Assembly: GCF_014842265.1 (NCBI RefSeq)
Contig: NZ_JACYVI010000008.1
Location: 124,001 to 188,000, forward strand
Direction: 5' to 3'
Length of the DNA: 64,000 bases
Origin: Pseudomonas sp. CFBP 13711
GTDB taxonomy: Bacteria > Pseudomonadota > Gammaproteobacteria > Pseudomonadales > Pseudomonadaceae
Program-made: the position numbers and the translations under genes
The notes under the pieces: generated by a model
Seen by the model: only the letters and a program-made list of their open reading frames with translations
What the model was told of the DNA's origin: nothing
Databases searched by the model: none
Shown here: one piece after another, positions 52,530-62,099 of the stretch
Position numbering within the stretch: position 1 is the first letter of the stretch
Layout of the letters: each line of letters starts with the position of its first letter

Positions 52530-54079
52530 GTGGAATCAACAAGAGGCCTGAGATTAAAAGCGTCGACTTTTGCGTCGACGAGAACATTTGGGGGCATCGC
52601 CTTTATGACGAGCAGCTTCCTCACCTGACTGTTCTGGAGTTCTTGGGCGTACTTGGTTCGAACTTGGATCAGCCGCTTAGGCCTCACCAGGATCAGGGTG
52701 GCTCAGTTCTGTTCAAACCGCAGCGGCAAGTCCGTTTGCGTGGGCTGCTCTTCAACAACCCATACGTCGAATCAATTGCGGAGAGCGCCGCTTCTGATGA
52801 AGAGAAGTGGAAGCAGTGGTTTGAGCGCTTTAAACAGGGAGCCACAGGTAATGGTGATAAAGACATGACCTATCTGCGGCGCTCATTCACTAGCTTTGAT
52901 GACTTCGCAAAGGCTATCGAACTGCTGCGCTCCTCGTCATTCGAGTCTCGAAGTAACAAGCGCTGGAGTTCCAAGTTCGTCTTTCCTTTTGGTCCCGACG
53001 CTCTCTATGAGGACTTGGCGATCAATGCAAAAGGAAATATGAGCAACGATCGTCGCTTCTTTGCTCGTACGGGCGAGCTGCTCTACCTCATGCTCACACG
53101 GGCTAAGCGTGGAGCGGAGCTCGGTGACAGCCTCGTGAAGCGCCTATTCGATAACGAAGCAACGATGAATCGTTTGGTTAGGGCTCTGCAAGGTGCGCCA
53201 CAGGGTGTCGAAGAGCCCCGGCTGTCGGGTTATCTACCCCAAATCTCCAATGATCGTTTCGATCAGATCTGCGACGACTGGTTGTCGATCTTGGACAGGG
53301 ATATGCCGATCTATGATGCCTTGGAGCATTTGATCGCGATCACTGGCCTGAACATGCTGCTCTATTTCTTGGAGCGAGCTAAGCGGGTTGCAGGTGATGA
53401 CGATCCGGTCGAGATTATCTGCGAAATCGTATCCAAAGAGCGTACGAAAGTGCGAGCGCTTTCCGGCGATAGCTATCAATTCAATCAAGGGCTGTCAGCA
53501 AAGGCAGTGCGGGCTCATGTTGAGTCGATCCGTTTGAATGTTGAATGGGCTGCAGCTGAATCTGCAGAGTTCCCGGATGCTGAGCGTGTAAAACTCATGC
53601 GTGACCGCTTCCAGTGGCCGCCGACTGATGGTGGCGACGACGAGGACTCCGCTGATAAGAGTCCCGATGAGTTGGTTACCAAACTGGCTGAGAATGCTTT
53701 GGCACGCCATCAGCAGCATGTCGGCAAGATTCATGCGTCATGGTCGCGTGCCATCGGGCTCAGCTCACGCAGATTATCTAGACGTACCCGCTATGCGCCG
53801 AACGATAGGTTACTCAAGTCGATTGTGGTTTCCATCGTGGAAGACAGGATGCAGTTCGATGAGTTTCTCGCAGAAGCCAAGTGCCGATATGGCCTGGTAA
53901 TTGGTGACGCAGAGGGTGCGCGCCTAGTCGGCGCCAAGTTAGTTGACCAAGAAGAACTCAGCGAGAACCGAAACAATCTTGAGGCCCGTCTCGTCAGTTT
54001 GGGCTTGGTTCGTAGGCTTTCCGACTCCTGCTCATTTGTAGAAAACCCGTTTGCATTTCAGGGAGATGCCGCATGCTGA
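52526..54079 (+). CDS. Hypothetical defence-operon protein, 517 aa (DptG-like by position)
   Basis: A 517-residue soluble, mostly helical protein with no catalytic motif I can name. Noted segments are WGHRLYDEQLPHLTVLEFLGVLG and VLFKPQRQVRLRGLLFNNPY near the N-terminus, FPFGPDALYEDLAINAKGNMSNDRRFFARTGELLYLML (as a conserved-looking middle block), and a Cys-poor C-terminal helical region. It is tied to both neighbours by overlaps (4 bases upstream, 7 bases ATGCTGA downstream), so the three products are probably made in fixed ratio and act as a complex. DptG/SspG would hold this place; similarity to them was not tested. Confidence 0.7.
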   Translation: MSGINKRPEIKSVDFCVDENIWGHRLYDEQLPHLTVLEFLGVLGSNLDQPLRPHQDQGGSVLFKPQRQVRLRGLLFNNPYVESIAESAASDEEKWKQWFERFKQGATGNGDKDMTYLRRSFTSFDDFAKAIELLRSSSFESRSNKRWSSKFVFPFGPDALYEDLAINAKGNMSNDRRFFARTGELLYLMLTRAKRGAELGDSLVKRLFDNEATMNRLVRALQGAPQGVEEPRLSGYLPQISNDRFDQICDDWLSILDRDMPIYDALEHLIAITGLNMLLYFLERAKRVAGDDDPVEIICEIVSKERTKVRALSGDSYQFNQGLSAKAVRAHVESIRLNVEWAAAESAEFPDAERVKLMRDRFQWPPTDGGDDEDSADKSPDELVTKLAENALARHQQHVGKIHASWSRAIGLSSRRLSRRTRYAPNDRLLKSIVVSIVEDRMQFDEFLAEAKCRYGLVIGDAEGARLVGAKLVDQEELSENRNNLEARLVSLGLVRRLSDSCSFVENPFAFQGDAAC

Positions 54080-57000
54080 CTGATCGCATTATTGGGCGTG
54101 TCGGCGCGAATATTATCGCCCAGCGCATATCTAATCCTGGCCAGTCTGGTGATTTGGCAGCGCTCTTCAGGTTAGACAAGCTTTCGTCCAACCAGATCGC
54201 GGCAGTCGCACGAGCTATCCTTGCCAATCCGGATCTGCTTGCCCGCGTAGATCTCATGATTCCTGAGACTTTGGTAGAAGGCCAAGGCCTACCGCCTGAC
54301 ATTCTGATTCCACATAACGCTGGCTATGTGCGCAATAACGCTTTGACCGCCAAGGCGGCGATCCTTACTGCCAATGGCAACGAGCACAACCTCGCGGACA
54401 CATTGGGTCACGTCATGGCCATAGGCGCCAAGGAGATGCGGGCTGACCCTGATCCGTGGGTTGATGCCACGCTTCACTCGGGCGGCATTTCACCAGTCCC
54501 TGACGACCGGTTAGTATTCTATTCAGCCCTAGCCGGGTTGTTAGCATCCTCGGAACTTTCGTTAGTGCAGCTTGGCGAGTTTTGTTCTGCAATTGTCGAG
54601 GCTATCGCCACGCGCGGGCTGCCCATCCGTGATGCGGTTGGTTACGCTTTACCATGCGCGGGACTCCCTAGAGACAGCGCCTTCTTCTCGAATGCCAAAA
54701 CTTTCTCAGCGTTGCGTAAACCATGGCACAAAGCTTTCGCTAAGCTCTTTGCTCAGCGTGCACCGCTACTCAAAAAACTGCGCCAGAATGGCCAGCCTCT
54801 TGACTCTGAGGAGATCACTGAGCGGGTCGAGGCTAATGCTGCAGAAATTTCAGACGGCGCCCGCCAAGCTCTTGATGCCTTCGCAGCAGCGCCTGCTGGA
54901 GATCAAGAGGCATCAGATGCCCTCGCCCAATTCGAGTGGGAAAGCGATGGCGTATATCTTGCCTTTGACAAACCAAAAGAAAAGCAACTTGGCTTAGTGG
55001 AGTCCACGATCCGTTTCTTCGATCATGAGTGTGACCAGGAGGACTCACTCGATACGGAGGGCCGCAAGCTATTGGAGGACCTGAAGGGGCGTGAGCGTCG
55101 CTCTGACTTCACGGAGGAGGACGAAGAATTTTTCGTTAAGCAGCGAAGGCTATTGGAGCAAGACAGCAAACTTTGCTCGCGCTGGGAAAAAGCTCTCTAT
55201 GGCAAGCCCATTGACTGCAATGATTTCTTCGAAGGGTTCGCTCGGGTGGTTAACAGCCTCCATGCCGGCCTGCGTGATTCGGAAGGAGAGCGGATCCTAC
55301 GGTTCACGGTGACCAAAGGTCGTAAGGAGTGGCGCGAGCGATTTAACTACGACGCCGGCAGCTACTTCTCGGCTATGTATCGCGGCTTAAAGGAGCTCAT
55401 GGGCTCCAAGGTAGAATGGAAGGTCGAGCGGTTGGGCAATGCAAACTTACCCGATCCCCTCTTCGACTATGAGGCCTTCTTCGCTAAGGAGAAGGAGCTT
55501 CGCAATGATAAGAAGAGCAAGGTTCGTCCGAACCCGTCGCTATCGCGCTTAGCCTTGCAGATCAAATTTGATGTTGCCTTGATCCAAATCGCTAGAGACA
55601 AAGAGACAGTGCTAGCTAAGACGCAGCTCCTCTGGAGCTACAAACCCACGTCGATTGGTCTGACGATGGTCGCTGACATGGGGCGTCTCTTGGAGAAGGG
55701 TGCGGTAGGTTGTACCGAAGTTCCCCGCAAGTTAGTGAGCAAGAAGGGTGGAGTACAAAATGTCTCATTGCTCGACACCGGGACGTTGGAGGCGACTTAC
55801 TCGACCGATGCGGGATCGCTGGTTTCTTCGGCTAGCAAGCTCCAAAGCTTGCGCCATGTGATTAAGACCCGGATCAAAGAGCTAGCCGAGCAGGGTAGGC
55901 TGACGGCCCATCAGCAGAACGAGGTAAAGCTATCTTGGGATAAGTTCGAGGAGGATTACATCAAGGCGATGGAGGACTTCGTTACGACTGGGCTACATGG
56001 CGATGCCGTTATGCGTCAAGCGGAGTCTTACGCCGAACTTTTGAACACCCTGATGGTAAATGCTCGTGGTGACGTGTGTCGCTCGCGACTGGTCGCTGAA
56101 ATACTATCGGTCGGAACGGTACGTGTTGCCGGCGAAAACCCTGCAGTGATCATCCCGCCTTGGCATCCAGAAAGAATGAAGGCTCTTGCGGTAAAAACGC
56201 GACGCGTTGCCGGTTTCGCTACCCACTTACTTTCCAGCACTAACATTCTCTATGGCGACCGCGAGATTTTTATGCGGGAACTTGCCGACGAGATTGCTCA
56301 CCCGTTCTATCCAGAGATTGCAGTTCTCAATCGGGGCGGCGCTTTGGCGCTTGTCTCTGAGAGCAGCACGGTTAACGGTTATAGCCTTTTGGAATCACCG
56401 ACGCGTGGCGCTGAGGAAGCCATGACCGATGTCGACCCTACGGCTGCAGCTAAACAGGCGCGCGAGCTTTTGGAGCGTTATGTTGGGCTGCAGCCTCATG
56501 AGGCAAACAACCTTAGTGTCGTGCTTTATAATGCTGATGCAGCTGAGCTTCCGCTGGCCACAGTGCGCGAGCTTTCCTCGATACAAGAGGATGGCAAGCT
56601 CCAATGCAGCGTTTCGGTACGCCACTCAGATCCAGGAAAGCTACGACGAGTCTATGGTGAGCTGGTCAACAAGGCTGGTGACGATCCTGATCTGCCAGTA
56701 GTCAGCGAGACGAGCGACAACTTCATCTCGAAGCTACGTATTTCTGTGATGCCCCTCTCGGCGACTCCAAGAGAGAGTGCGCTAGGTTTCAAGGCTTTCG
56801 ATGTGGCTTTCCTGCATGACGTGGTCGCCCGAGAGGCCCAAACAGAATGGCTCCCAGTACAGTGGACCAACGACCGGCCGAACTTGGATCATGCCCCTTC
56901 GCGCTGGTCTTATCGAAGCATGTCAGGTGAAAACGAGCTGAAGTCGACCACGTTCCTAGTTTGCCCATGGCAAACGGCATCAGGCTGGGCGTACGTATCG

Positions 57001-59484
57001 GCTGTAGCCGCGGTTTGCCGGCAGACGGACGCTATGCCAGGTGAGCGATTCCTACCTGCACGCCGCATTTCCTTACAAAGCCCAGCTCTGGCTGCAATAA
57101 TTAAGGACGCTCACGAGCTGGCTGAATGGGTAGCCACCTACGACGAGCTTCTCGATAAGCGCCAGCTTCAGCATAACAACATCACGGTGGTGCGCTACCG
57201 GAGGGGCTCTACCAATGGCCGCAATATGATTGTCAGCTCCACCTCGGAGCTTCGGTTGTTGAGCGTGTTGGTTCGTAGACGCTTGGATGAATTGAATCTT
57301 CAGCTTGGATCTGATGAGATCCAAGTCGCTGTCGACAAGGCTAAGCGCGACGCACTTTCAATATCCGGAGATATCGTACTGCGTGCAGCAAAGCGGGGTG
57401 TATCTGCCGGAGAGATGCTGGGCCTTGTGCTAAGTCGTTACTTGCTCGCCGAGGAGTTCCAGGCCTCAGCGAATGGTAGGCAGATATTGACCGCCTATTT
57501 CTTGCTCGACGATTACGCGAGTTGGCTATCTCAACCGGAAAGCCGCATCGCGGATATTTTGGCACTCAACGTTGAGGAGCACGAGGAAACTGTCCGCGTC
57601 GTCATTTCGGTTGTTGAGGCGAAATATGTTGGAGCCGATGGGGTGGCTCAAGCGCAGCGAGGCTCCAAGGATCAGCTGCTAGCAACATTAGGTATGTTCC
57701 GTGAGGCGCTCTTCGGTGATCCTGGTCGTCTTGATAGGGATATTTGGTTGGCCCGTTTGGCCGATATGCTTATAGATGCTGACATCCCGCCCGGTATGAC
57801 GGGTTTGATGGAGCGTGCTCGCGCCAAGTTACGAGAGGGCGATGTAGAGATTTCCCTGCGCGGGTACTCGCACGTTTATGTTCACACTTCGGACGCAGGG
57901 TCTGCCTCGGCATCTGAGCAGAAGCTTCTTGATGAGTCAGAGGGAGTGATGGCTTGGCAGGAGGTTTTCGATCGGCCGGATTTGCGAAAACTCGCCGAAG
58001 CTTATGCTAAAGGCTCCGGAGGTCACGAGATTCGATCAGGGATTGGCGCACAGCAGCCTTGGGAGGGGCACTGTTTTAAATTGCCCGCCCCGCGAGTGCC
58101 ATGGTTGGCCGCAATAGGTCAGCTATCAAGTGGGCCGATCGATACTTTTGCTGAAGAGGCCGCCTCGTTAGGCGAAGATGACGAAATGACTGCGCCGAGT
58201 TGCCCAGTGGTTGCGCCTCCAGTACTGACAGAAGAGCCGGTTCTTGCATCCGAAGCTATTGCAGATTCAACTTCAGATCAGCTTTCAGTTACTAAATCCA
58301 GCTTCGGAGGCGGCCTCTCTGATCTGGTCGCGTCAAAGTTCTCCGGTAGTGCGCAAGCCGATGTCGAACGGGAGGAATGGGCTCAAGAGGTCACAAAGAA
58401 GCTTAAATCTGCGCTCAATAGCTACGGTCTTCAAGCGGCTATTCTAGGCACTCGATTGACTCCAAACGGCTGTCTCGTCCGTCTGGCAGGGTCAGATCGC
58501 TTGCGTGTCGAGGACATCGAAAACAAACGAACACAACTCCTCACGACTCACGCCATCAACCTCGTAACCGTCCAACCTAAACCAGGCGAGATCGTGGTTA
58601 CGGTCGCTGGTGCAAAGAGGCAGGCTGTATCGCTTTGGGAGCTTTGGTCGCGCAGAGAGCTCAATAGAAATGTTGCGGGTATCAACACCTCATTCCTTCT
58701 GGGGCTCCAGGAGATTAATGGCGCGTTGCTATATCTGAATCTGGGTGCAGAGTTTGGTGGGCTTTCATCGCATGAACCTCACTCATTGGTGGCTGGCGGT
58801 ACGGGTAGTGGCAAATCGGTGCTCATCCAGGCTCTTATTTTAGACATCGCTGCGACCAATCCTAAGGAGCTGGCCCAAGTCATCTTGATCGATCCTAAGA
58901 TGGGGGTGGACTACGCCCCATTGGCCGATCTACCGCATATGCGGGAGGAAATCGTGACCACCAAGGAAAAAGCCGCTGAGGTTCTCGACGCTTTAGTTGA
59001 AGAGATGGAGGGCCGCTACCGTGCATTTGCCAAAGCCAGAGCTCGTGATTTACCGACCTATAATTCGAAAGTATCGACCGAAGAGCGGTTGCCGATGGTC
59101 TTTCTGGTCCACGACGAATTTGCTGACTGGATGCTTGATGATGCTTATAAGTCAGCAGTCGGTACCGCAGTTCAGCGACTGGGTGTAAAGGCGCGTGCGG
59201 CGGGAATTCACCTAATTTTCGCCGCGCAGCGCCCAGACAAAGACGTGATGCCGATGCAGCTTAGAGAAAACTTGGGTAATCGTTTGATCCTGAAAGTCTC
59301 CAGCGAAGCCACTTCGAAGATCGCTCTCGATAGACCCGGCGCGGAACTCCTGCTAGGTAGGGGGCATCTTGCAGCAAAGCTCAATGGCGAGCAGGGACTG
59401 GTATTCGCCCAAGCCCCATTCCTTTCCGACCAAGATATCGAGGCTGCAGTAGCCGCTATTTGTTTGGAAAACTCAAATAATTAA
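54073..59484 (+). CDS. Giant FtsK/HerA-type DNA translocase (DptH-like by position)
   Basis: An 1803-residue protein. The last ~300 residues form an FtsK/SpoIIIE-type motor: HEPHSLVAGGTGSGKSVLIQ (Walker A near 1575-1582), VILIDPKMGVDYAPLADLPH (Walker B), VFLVHDEFADWML and AAGIHLIFAAQRPDKDVMPMQLRENLGNRL. The long N-terminal part (about 1500 residues) has no domain I recognise. It has acidic helical stretches and a low-complexity linker before the motor (VVAPPVLTEEPVLASEAIADS). It starts inside the preceding gene. DptH and SspH are large motor proteins that execute restriction; this one is longer than I recall for either. It probably acts with the ATPase and the 517-aa protein on invading DNA. 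Confidence 0.8.
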   Translation: MLTDRIIGRVGANIIAQRISNPGQSGDLAALFRLDKLSSNQIAAVARAILANPDLLARVDLMIPETLVEGQGLPPDILIPHNAGYVRNNALTAKAAILTANGNEHNLADTLGHVMAIGAKEMRADPDPWVDATLHSGGISPVPDDRLVFYSALAGLLASSELSLVQLGEFCSAIVEAIATRGLPIRDAVGYALPCAGLPRDSAFFSNAKTFSALRKPWHKAFAKLFAQRAPLLKKLRQNGQPLDSEEITERVEANAAEISDGARQALDAFAAAPAGDQEASDALAQFEWESDGVYLAFDKPKEKQLGLVESTIRFFDHECDQEDSLDTEGRKLLEDLKGRERRSDFTEEDEEFFVKQRRLLEQDSKLCSRWEKALYGKPIDCNDFFEGFARVVNSLHAGLRDSEGERILRFTVTKGRKEWRERFNYDAGSYFSAMYRGLKELMGSKVEWKVERLGNANLPDPLFDYEAFFAKEKELRNDKKSKVRPNPSLSRLALQIKFDVALIQIARDKETVLAKTQLLWSYKPTSIGLTMVADMGRLLEKGAVGCTEVPRKLVSKKGGVQNVSLLDTGTLEATYSTDAGSLVSSASKLQSLRHVIKTRIKELAEQGRLTAHQQNEVKLSWDKFEEDYIKAMEDFVTTGLHGDAVMRQAESYAELLNTLMVNARGDVCRSRLVAEILSVGTVRVAGENPAVIIPPWHPERMKALAVKTRRVAGFATHLLSSTNILYGDREIFMRELADEIAHPFYPEIAVLNRGGALALVSESSTVNGYSLLESPTRGAEEAMTDVDPTAAAKQARELLERYVGLQPHEANNLSVVLYNADAAELPLATVRELSSIQEDGKLQCSVSVRHSDPGKLRRVYGELVNKAGDDPDLPVVSETSDNFISKLRISVMPLSATPRESALGFKAFDVAFLHDVVAREAQTEWLPVQWTNDRPNLDHAPSRWSYRSMSGENELKSTTFLVCPWQTASGWAYVSAVAAVCRQTDAMPGERFLPARRISLQSPALAAIIKDAHELAEWVATYDELLDKRQLQHNNITVVRYRRGSTNGRNMIVSSTSELRLLSVLVRRRLDELNLQLGSDEIQVAVDKAKRDALSISGDIVLRAAKRGVSAGEMLGLVLSRYLLAEEFQASANGRQILTAYFLLDDYASWLSQPESRIADILALNVEEHEETVRVVISVVEAKYVGADGVAQAQRGSKDQLLATLGMFREALFGDPGRLDRDIWLARLADMLIDADIPPGMTGLMERARAKLREGDVEISLRGYSHVYVHTSDAGSASASEQKLLDESEGVMAWQEVFDRPDLRKLAEAYAKGSGGHEIRSGIGAQQPWEGHCFKLPAPRVPWLAAIGQLSSGPIDTFAEEAASLGEDDEMTAPSCPVVAPPVLTEEPVLASEAIADSTSDQLSVTKSSFGGGLSDLVASKFSGSAQADVEREEWAQEVTKKLKSALNSYGLQAAILGTRLTPNGCLVRLAGSDRLRVEDIENKRTQLLTTHAINLVTVQPKPGEIVVTVAGAKRQAVSLWELWSRRELNRNVAGINTSFLLGLQEINGALLYLNLGAEFGGLSSHEPHSLVAGGTGSGKSVLIQALILDIAATNPKELAQVILIDPKMGVDYAPLADLPHMREEIVTTKEKAAEVLDALVEEMEGRYRAFAKARARDLPTYNSKVSTEERLPMVFLVHDEFADWMLDDAYKSAVGTAVQRLGVKARAAGIHLIFAAQRPDKDVMPMQLRENLGNRLILKVSSEATSKIALDRPGAELLLGRGHLAAKLNGEQGLVFAQAPFLSDQDIEAAVAAICLENSNN

Positions 59485-59683
59485 TTCAGGGGGATATTCG
59501 TGGCTCAGCCATTCAAACACGATGCAGCAAGCCTGCTCGACCTTTTTTCCCAAAGCTGGTGCGGCTTTTACGTCCCCTACGTAAGCGTCCGGCCAAGTCA
59601 TCTACCCAGCCCCGCAAAGCCAAGACATGGTGTGCACTTAAATTTAAGTGGGCACCAGTTCTAGCCTTTTAAGCGGGTATTTC

Positions 59684-60016
59684 ATGCAGCCAACACGCCG
59701 TTCCTACTCCAAGTCCTTCAAAGCCCAAGTCATTCAAGAGTGTGCCCAGCCCGGTGCTTCGATTGCCAGCGTCGCACTCAGCCATAACCTCAATGCAAAT
59801 CTCGTCCACAAATGGATTCGGCTGCAAGCGCAGAAAAGCACAGCGCTGCAACCTGCCTTTATTCCGTTGCCCGTGTCGCTGGCTGGGGCGAAATCCCACC
59901 TGTCATCATCGAACATCTGCGTTGAAATACAGCACCCGCGAGGCACCGTCAAAGTGAACTGGCCCACTGAAAATGCTGCTGCCTGCGCGACCTTTCTTCG
60001 AGACCTTTTGCGATGA
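59684..60016 (+). CDS. tnpA: IS66 accessory protein TnpA
   Basis: A 110-residue HTH protein. QPTRRSYSKSFKAQVIQECA and ASIASVALSHNLNANLVHKWI are the IS3/IS66 orfA-type HTH. The ATG at 59684 is chosen over an upstream GTG because QPTRRSYS is the usual start. Its stop overlaps tnpB by ATGA. Confidence 0.92.
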   Translation: MQPTRRSYSKSFKAQVIQECAQPGASIASVALSHNLNANLVHKWIRLQAQKSTALQPAFIPLPVSLAGAKSHLSSSNICVEIQHPRGTVKVNWPTENAAACATFLRDLLR

Positions 60017-60348
60017 TTCGCATCGACGCCATCTGGCTCGCCACCGAGCCGATGGACATGCGCGCCGGTACCGAGACGGCATTGGCCAAGGTGATCGCGG
60101 TGTTCGGTGCGGCGCAGCCGCACTGTGCTTATCTGTTCGCCAACCGCCGCGCCAATCGCATGAAAGTGCTGGTACATGACGGCTTCGGGATATGGTTGGC
60201 GGCGCGCCGGTTAAACCAAGGCAAGTTCCACTGGCCTTGCATTCGCCATGGTTCTGAAATGGAACTGGATCCCGAGCAACTTCAGGCATTGGTGCTGGGT
60301 CTGCCATGGCAGCGCGCAGGTTCTAGAGGCTCGATCACACTGCTTTAA
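60013..60348 (+). CDS. tnpB: IS66 accessory protein TnpB
   Basis: A 111-residue IS66 Orf2-family protein. MRAGTETALAKVIAVFG, AYLFANRRANRMKVLVHDGFGIWLAARRL (in two parts) and the KFHWP segment are the family hallmarks. It is required with TnpA for transposition but its biochemical role is unclear. Confidence 0.93.
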   Translation: MIRIDAIWLATEPMDMRAGTETALAKVIAVFGAAQPHCAYLFANRRANRMKVLVHDGFGIWLAARRLNQGKFHWPCIRHGSEMELDPEQLQALVLGLPWQRAGSRGSITLL

Positions 60349-60409
60349 CGGCTGCCATTAGCCTATCGGTTTATCGCCGCGAAGCGCCTGCTCTGGCAAA
60401 ATCCGGCGC

Positions 60410-61936
60410 ATGACTTCTTCTCCCAATCTCGACCAAATGTCCCCCGACCAACTGCGTGCTTTGGCAGCGCAGTTGCTGTCGCAAGTCGACACGATGGGCA
60501 AGAAAATCACCCGTGATCAAACAGTCATCGAGAAACTGACCTTCGAGATCGCCCAGCTCAAGCGTTTGAAGTTTGCCAAACGCAGCGAGCACATGAATCC
60601 CGAGCAAGCCAGTTTGCTCGATGACCTGATCGATACCGATATCGCAGCGATTGAAGCAGAGCTTCAGGCCTTGCAAACAATGCCAGCGGCGACCGAGAAA
60701 AAGCAGAAGCCCAAGCGCACTGCATTACCGGCTGAGTTTCCACGCACGCTGATCCATCACGAACCTGACAACACTCACTGTTCATGTGGCTGTGCCCTCA
60801 AGCGCATCGGCGAGGACGTCAGCGAGAAGCTGGACTACACGCCAGGCGTATTTACCGTTGAACGCCATGTACGTGGCAAATGGGTTTGCGACGACTGCGA
60901 AACGCTGATCCAGGCTCCGGTTCCGGCACAGATTATTGATAAGGGCATCCCAACCGCCGGCCTGCTGGCCCACGTCATGATCGCCAAGTTTGCTGACCAT
61001 CTGCCGCTTTATCGTCAGGAATCGATCTTTGGTCGAGCGGGCTTGGCGATTCCACGCTCAACCCTGGCTCAATGGCTGGGTGTGACTGGTGTTCAGTTGC
61101 AGCCGCTGGTCGATGCGCTGCGCGACGTGGTGTTCGGGCAGCAGGTTATTCATGCTGATGAAACTCCAGTACAGATGCTCATGCCAGGAACGAAGAAGAC
61201 TCACCGTTCCTACGTGTGGGCCTACGCCACCAGCCAGTTTTCGGACGTGGCAGCGGTGGTTTATGACTTCAGCCCCAGCCGCGCCGGAGAGCATGCTCGC
61301 AACTTCCTGCAAGACTGGAGGGGCAAGCTGGTCTGCGATGATTTTGGCGGTTACAAAGCCAGCTTCGAACTTGGCGTGACCGAGATTGGCTGCATGGCCC
61401 ATGCACGGCGCAAATTCTTCGAACTGCACGCTACGAATAAAAGCACGCTTGCAGAGCAAGCCCTGCGTTATATCCAGTTGCTGTACGAAATCGAAAGTGA
61501 AGTCCGCGACCTGGAACCGGATTTACGGCGTCGAATACGGCAAGAAAAGGCCGTCCCTATAATGAACATGCTGCACGCCTGGATGAGCGCCCAGCGCGAT
61601 CTTGTGCCCGAAGGCTCAGCCATCAGCAAAGCACTCGATTACAGCTTGAAACGCTGGGCAGCGCTGTCGCGCTACCTCGATGACGGGGCTGTACCCATAG
61701 ACAACAACTGGGCGGAAAACCAGATACGACCATGGGCTCTTGGGCGTAAGAACTGGCTCTTTGCAGGATCGTTACGCAGCGGCAAACGAGCGGCAGCGAT
61801 CATGAGTTTGATCCAGTCTGCGCGCCTGAATGGCCATGATCCGTATGCATATCTGAAGGATGTTCTTACGCGGCTGCCGACGCAGCGGGCGAGTGAAATC
61901 GATCAGTTGCTGCCGCATAAGTGGCGACCGATTTAA
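60410..61936 (+). CDS. tnpC: IS66 family DDE transposase TnpC
   Basis: A 508-residue transposase. It has an N-terminal coiled coil (QVDTMGKKITRDQTVIEKL), a zinc-binding region (HCSCGCALKRIG...WVCDDCETL) and the DDE core: VIHADETPVQML, LVCDDFGGYKASFELG and the Glu of IDNNWAENQIRPWALGRKNW. Full length with no frameshift, so the element may still be mobile. Confidence 0.95.
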   Translation: MTSSPNLDQMSPDQLRALAAQLLSQVDTMGKKITRDQTVIEKLTFEIAQLKRLKFAKRSEHMNPEQASLLDDLIDTDIAAIEAELQALQTMPAATEKKQKPKRTALPAEFPRTLIHHEPDNTHCSCGCALKRIGEDVSEKLDYTPGVFTVERHVRGKWVCDDCETLIQAPVPAQIIDKGIPTAGLLAHVMIAKFADHLPLYRQESIFGRAGLAIPRSTLAQWLGVTGVQLQPLVDALRDVVFGQQVIHADETPVQMLMPGTKKTHRSYVWAYATSQFSDVAAVVYDFSPSRAGEHARNFLQDWRGKLVCDDFGGYKASFELGVTEIGCMAHARRKFFELHATNKSTLAEQALRYIQLLYEIESEVRDLEPDLRRRIRQEKAVPIMNMLHAWMSAQRDLVPEGSAISKALDYSLKRWAALSRYLDDGAVPIDNNWAENQIRPWALGRKNWLFAGSLRSGKRAAAIMSLIQSARLNGHDPYAYLKDVLTRLPTQRASEIDQLLPHKWRPI

Positions 61937-62031
61937 TCACGCAAGGCGTGATGCCCGGACGCTTACTCCCCTACTACCAGCGCAACTATTCGTTGGACGG
62001 AGAGGCCGCCGCCAAGTTAATCGAGGACTAA

Positions 62032-62099
62032 TGCCTGGTTGCGGCAATTGGAAGAGGTTGAGCGTGATCGTGGTCGGATAAGTCGCGCTAAGTCTGATT
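62032..62099 (+). pseudogene. C-terminal remnant after the split DUF262 gene
   Basis: In a frame shifted from the DUF262 piece, bases 62032-62099 read as an amphipathic helix (NAWLRQLEEVERDRGRISRA, then KSDFN). It looks like the tail of a real protein, possibly the same gene after an internal deletion. The frame then runs on, antisense to the HEPN gene, without a sensible stop. Confidence 0.4.

Larger units (their letters stand above)
59581..61966 (+). mobile_element. IS66 family insertion sequence, complete, 2386 bp
   Basis: The ends are exact inverted repeats GTAAGCGTCCGG (59581-59592) and CCGGACGCTTAC (61955-61966), the known IS66 terminus. The 8-bp target duplication TCCCCTAC is at 59573-59580 and 61967-61974. 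The three standard genes tnpA, tnpB and tnpC are intact. The perfect duplication points to a recent insertion. Confidence 0.96.
59500..62031 (+). pseudogene. DUF262 protein gene, fourth gene of the operon, split by IS66
   Basis: A GTG at 59500 with AGGGGG 6 bases upstream starts 15 bases after the giant motor gene. It encodes VAQPFKHDAASLLDLFSQSW and then CGFYVPY up to the insertion at 59580. Deleting the IS66 element and one copy of its 8-bp target repeat joins this exactly in frame to YQRNYSLDGEAAAKLIED at 61975-62028. The junction VPYYQRNYSLDG is the DUF262 signature. A stop follows at 62029-62031, and the rest of the gene is missing or shifted. The gene is therefore inactivated by transposition and further decay. 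Confidence 0.85.
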
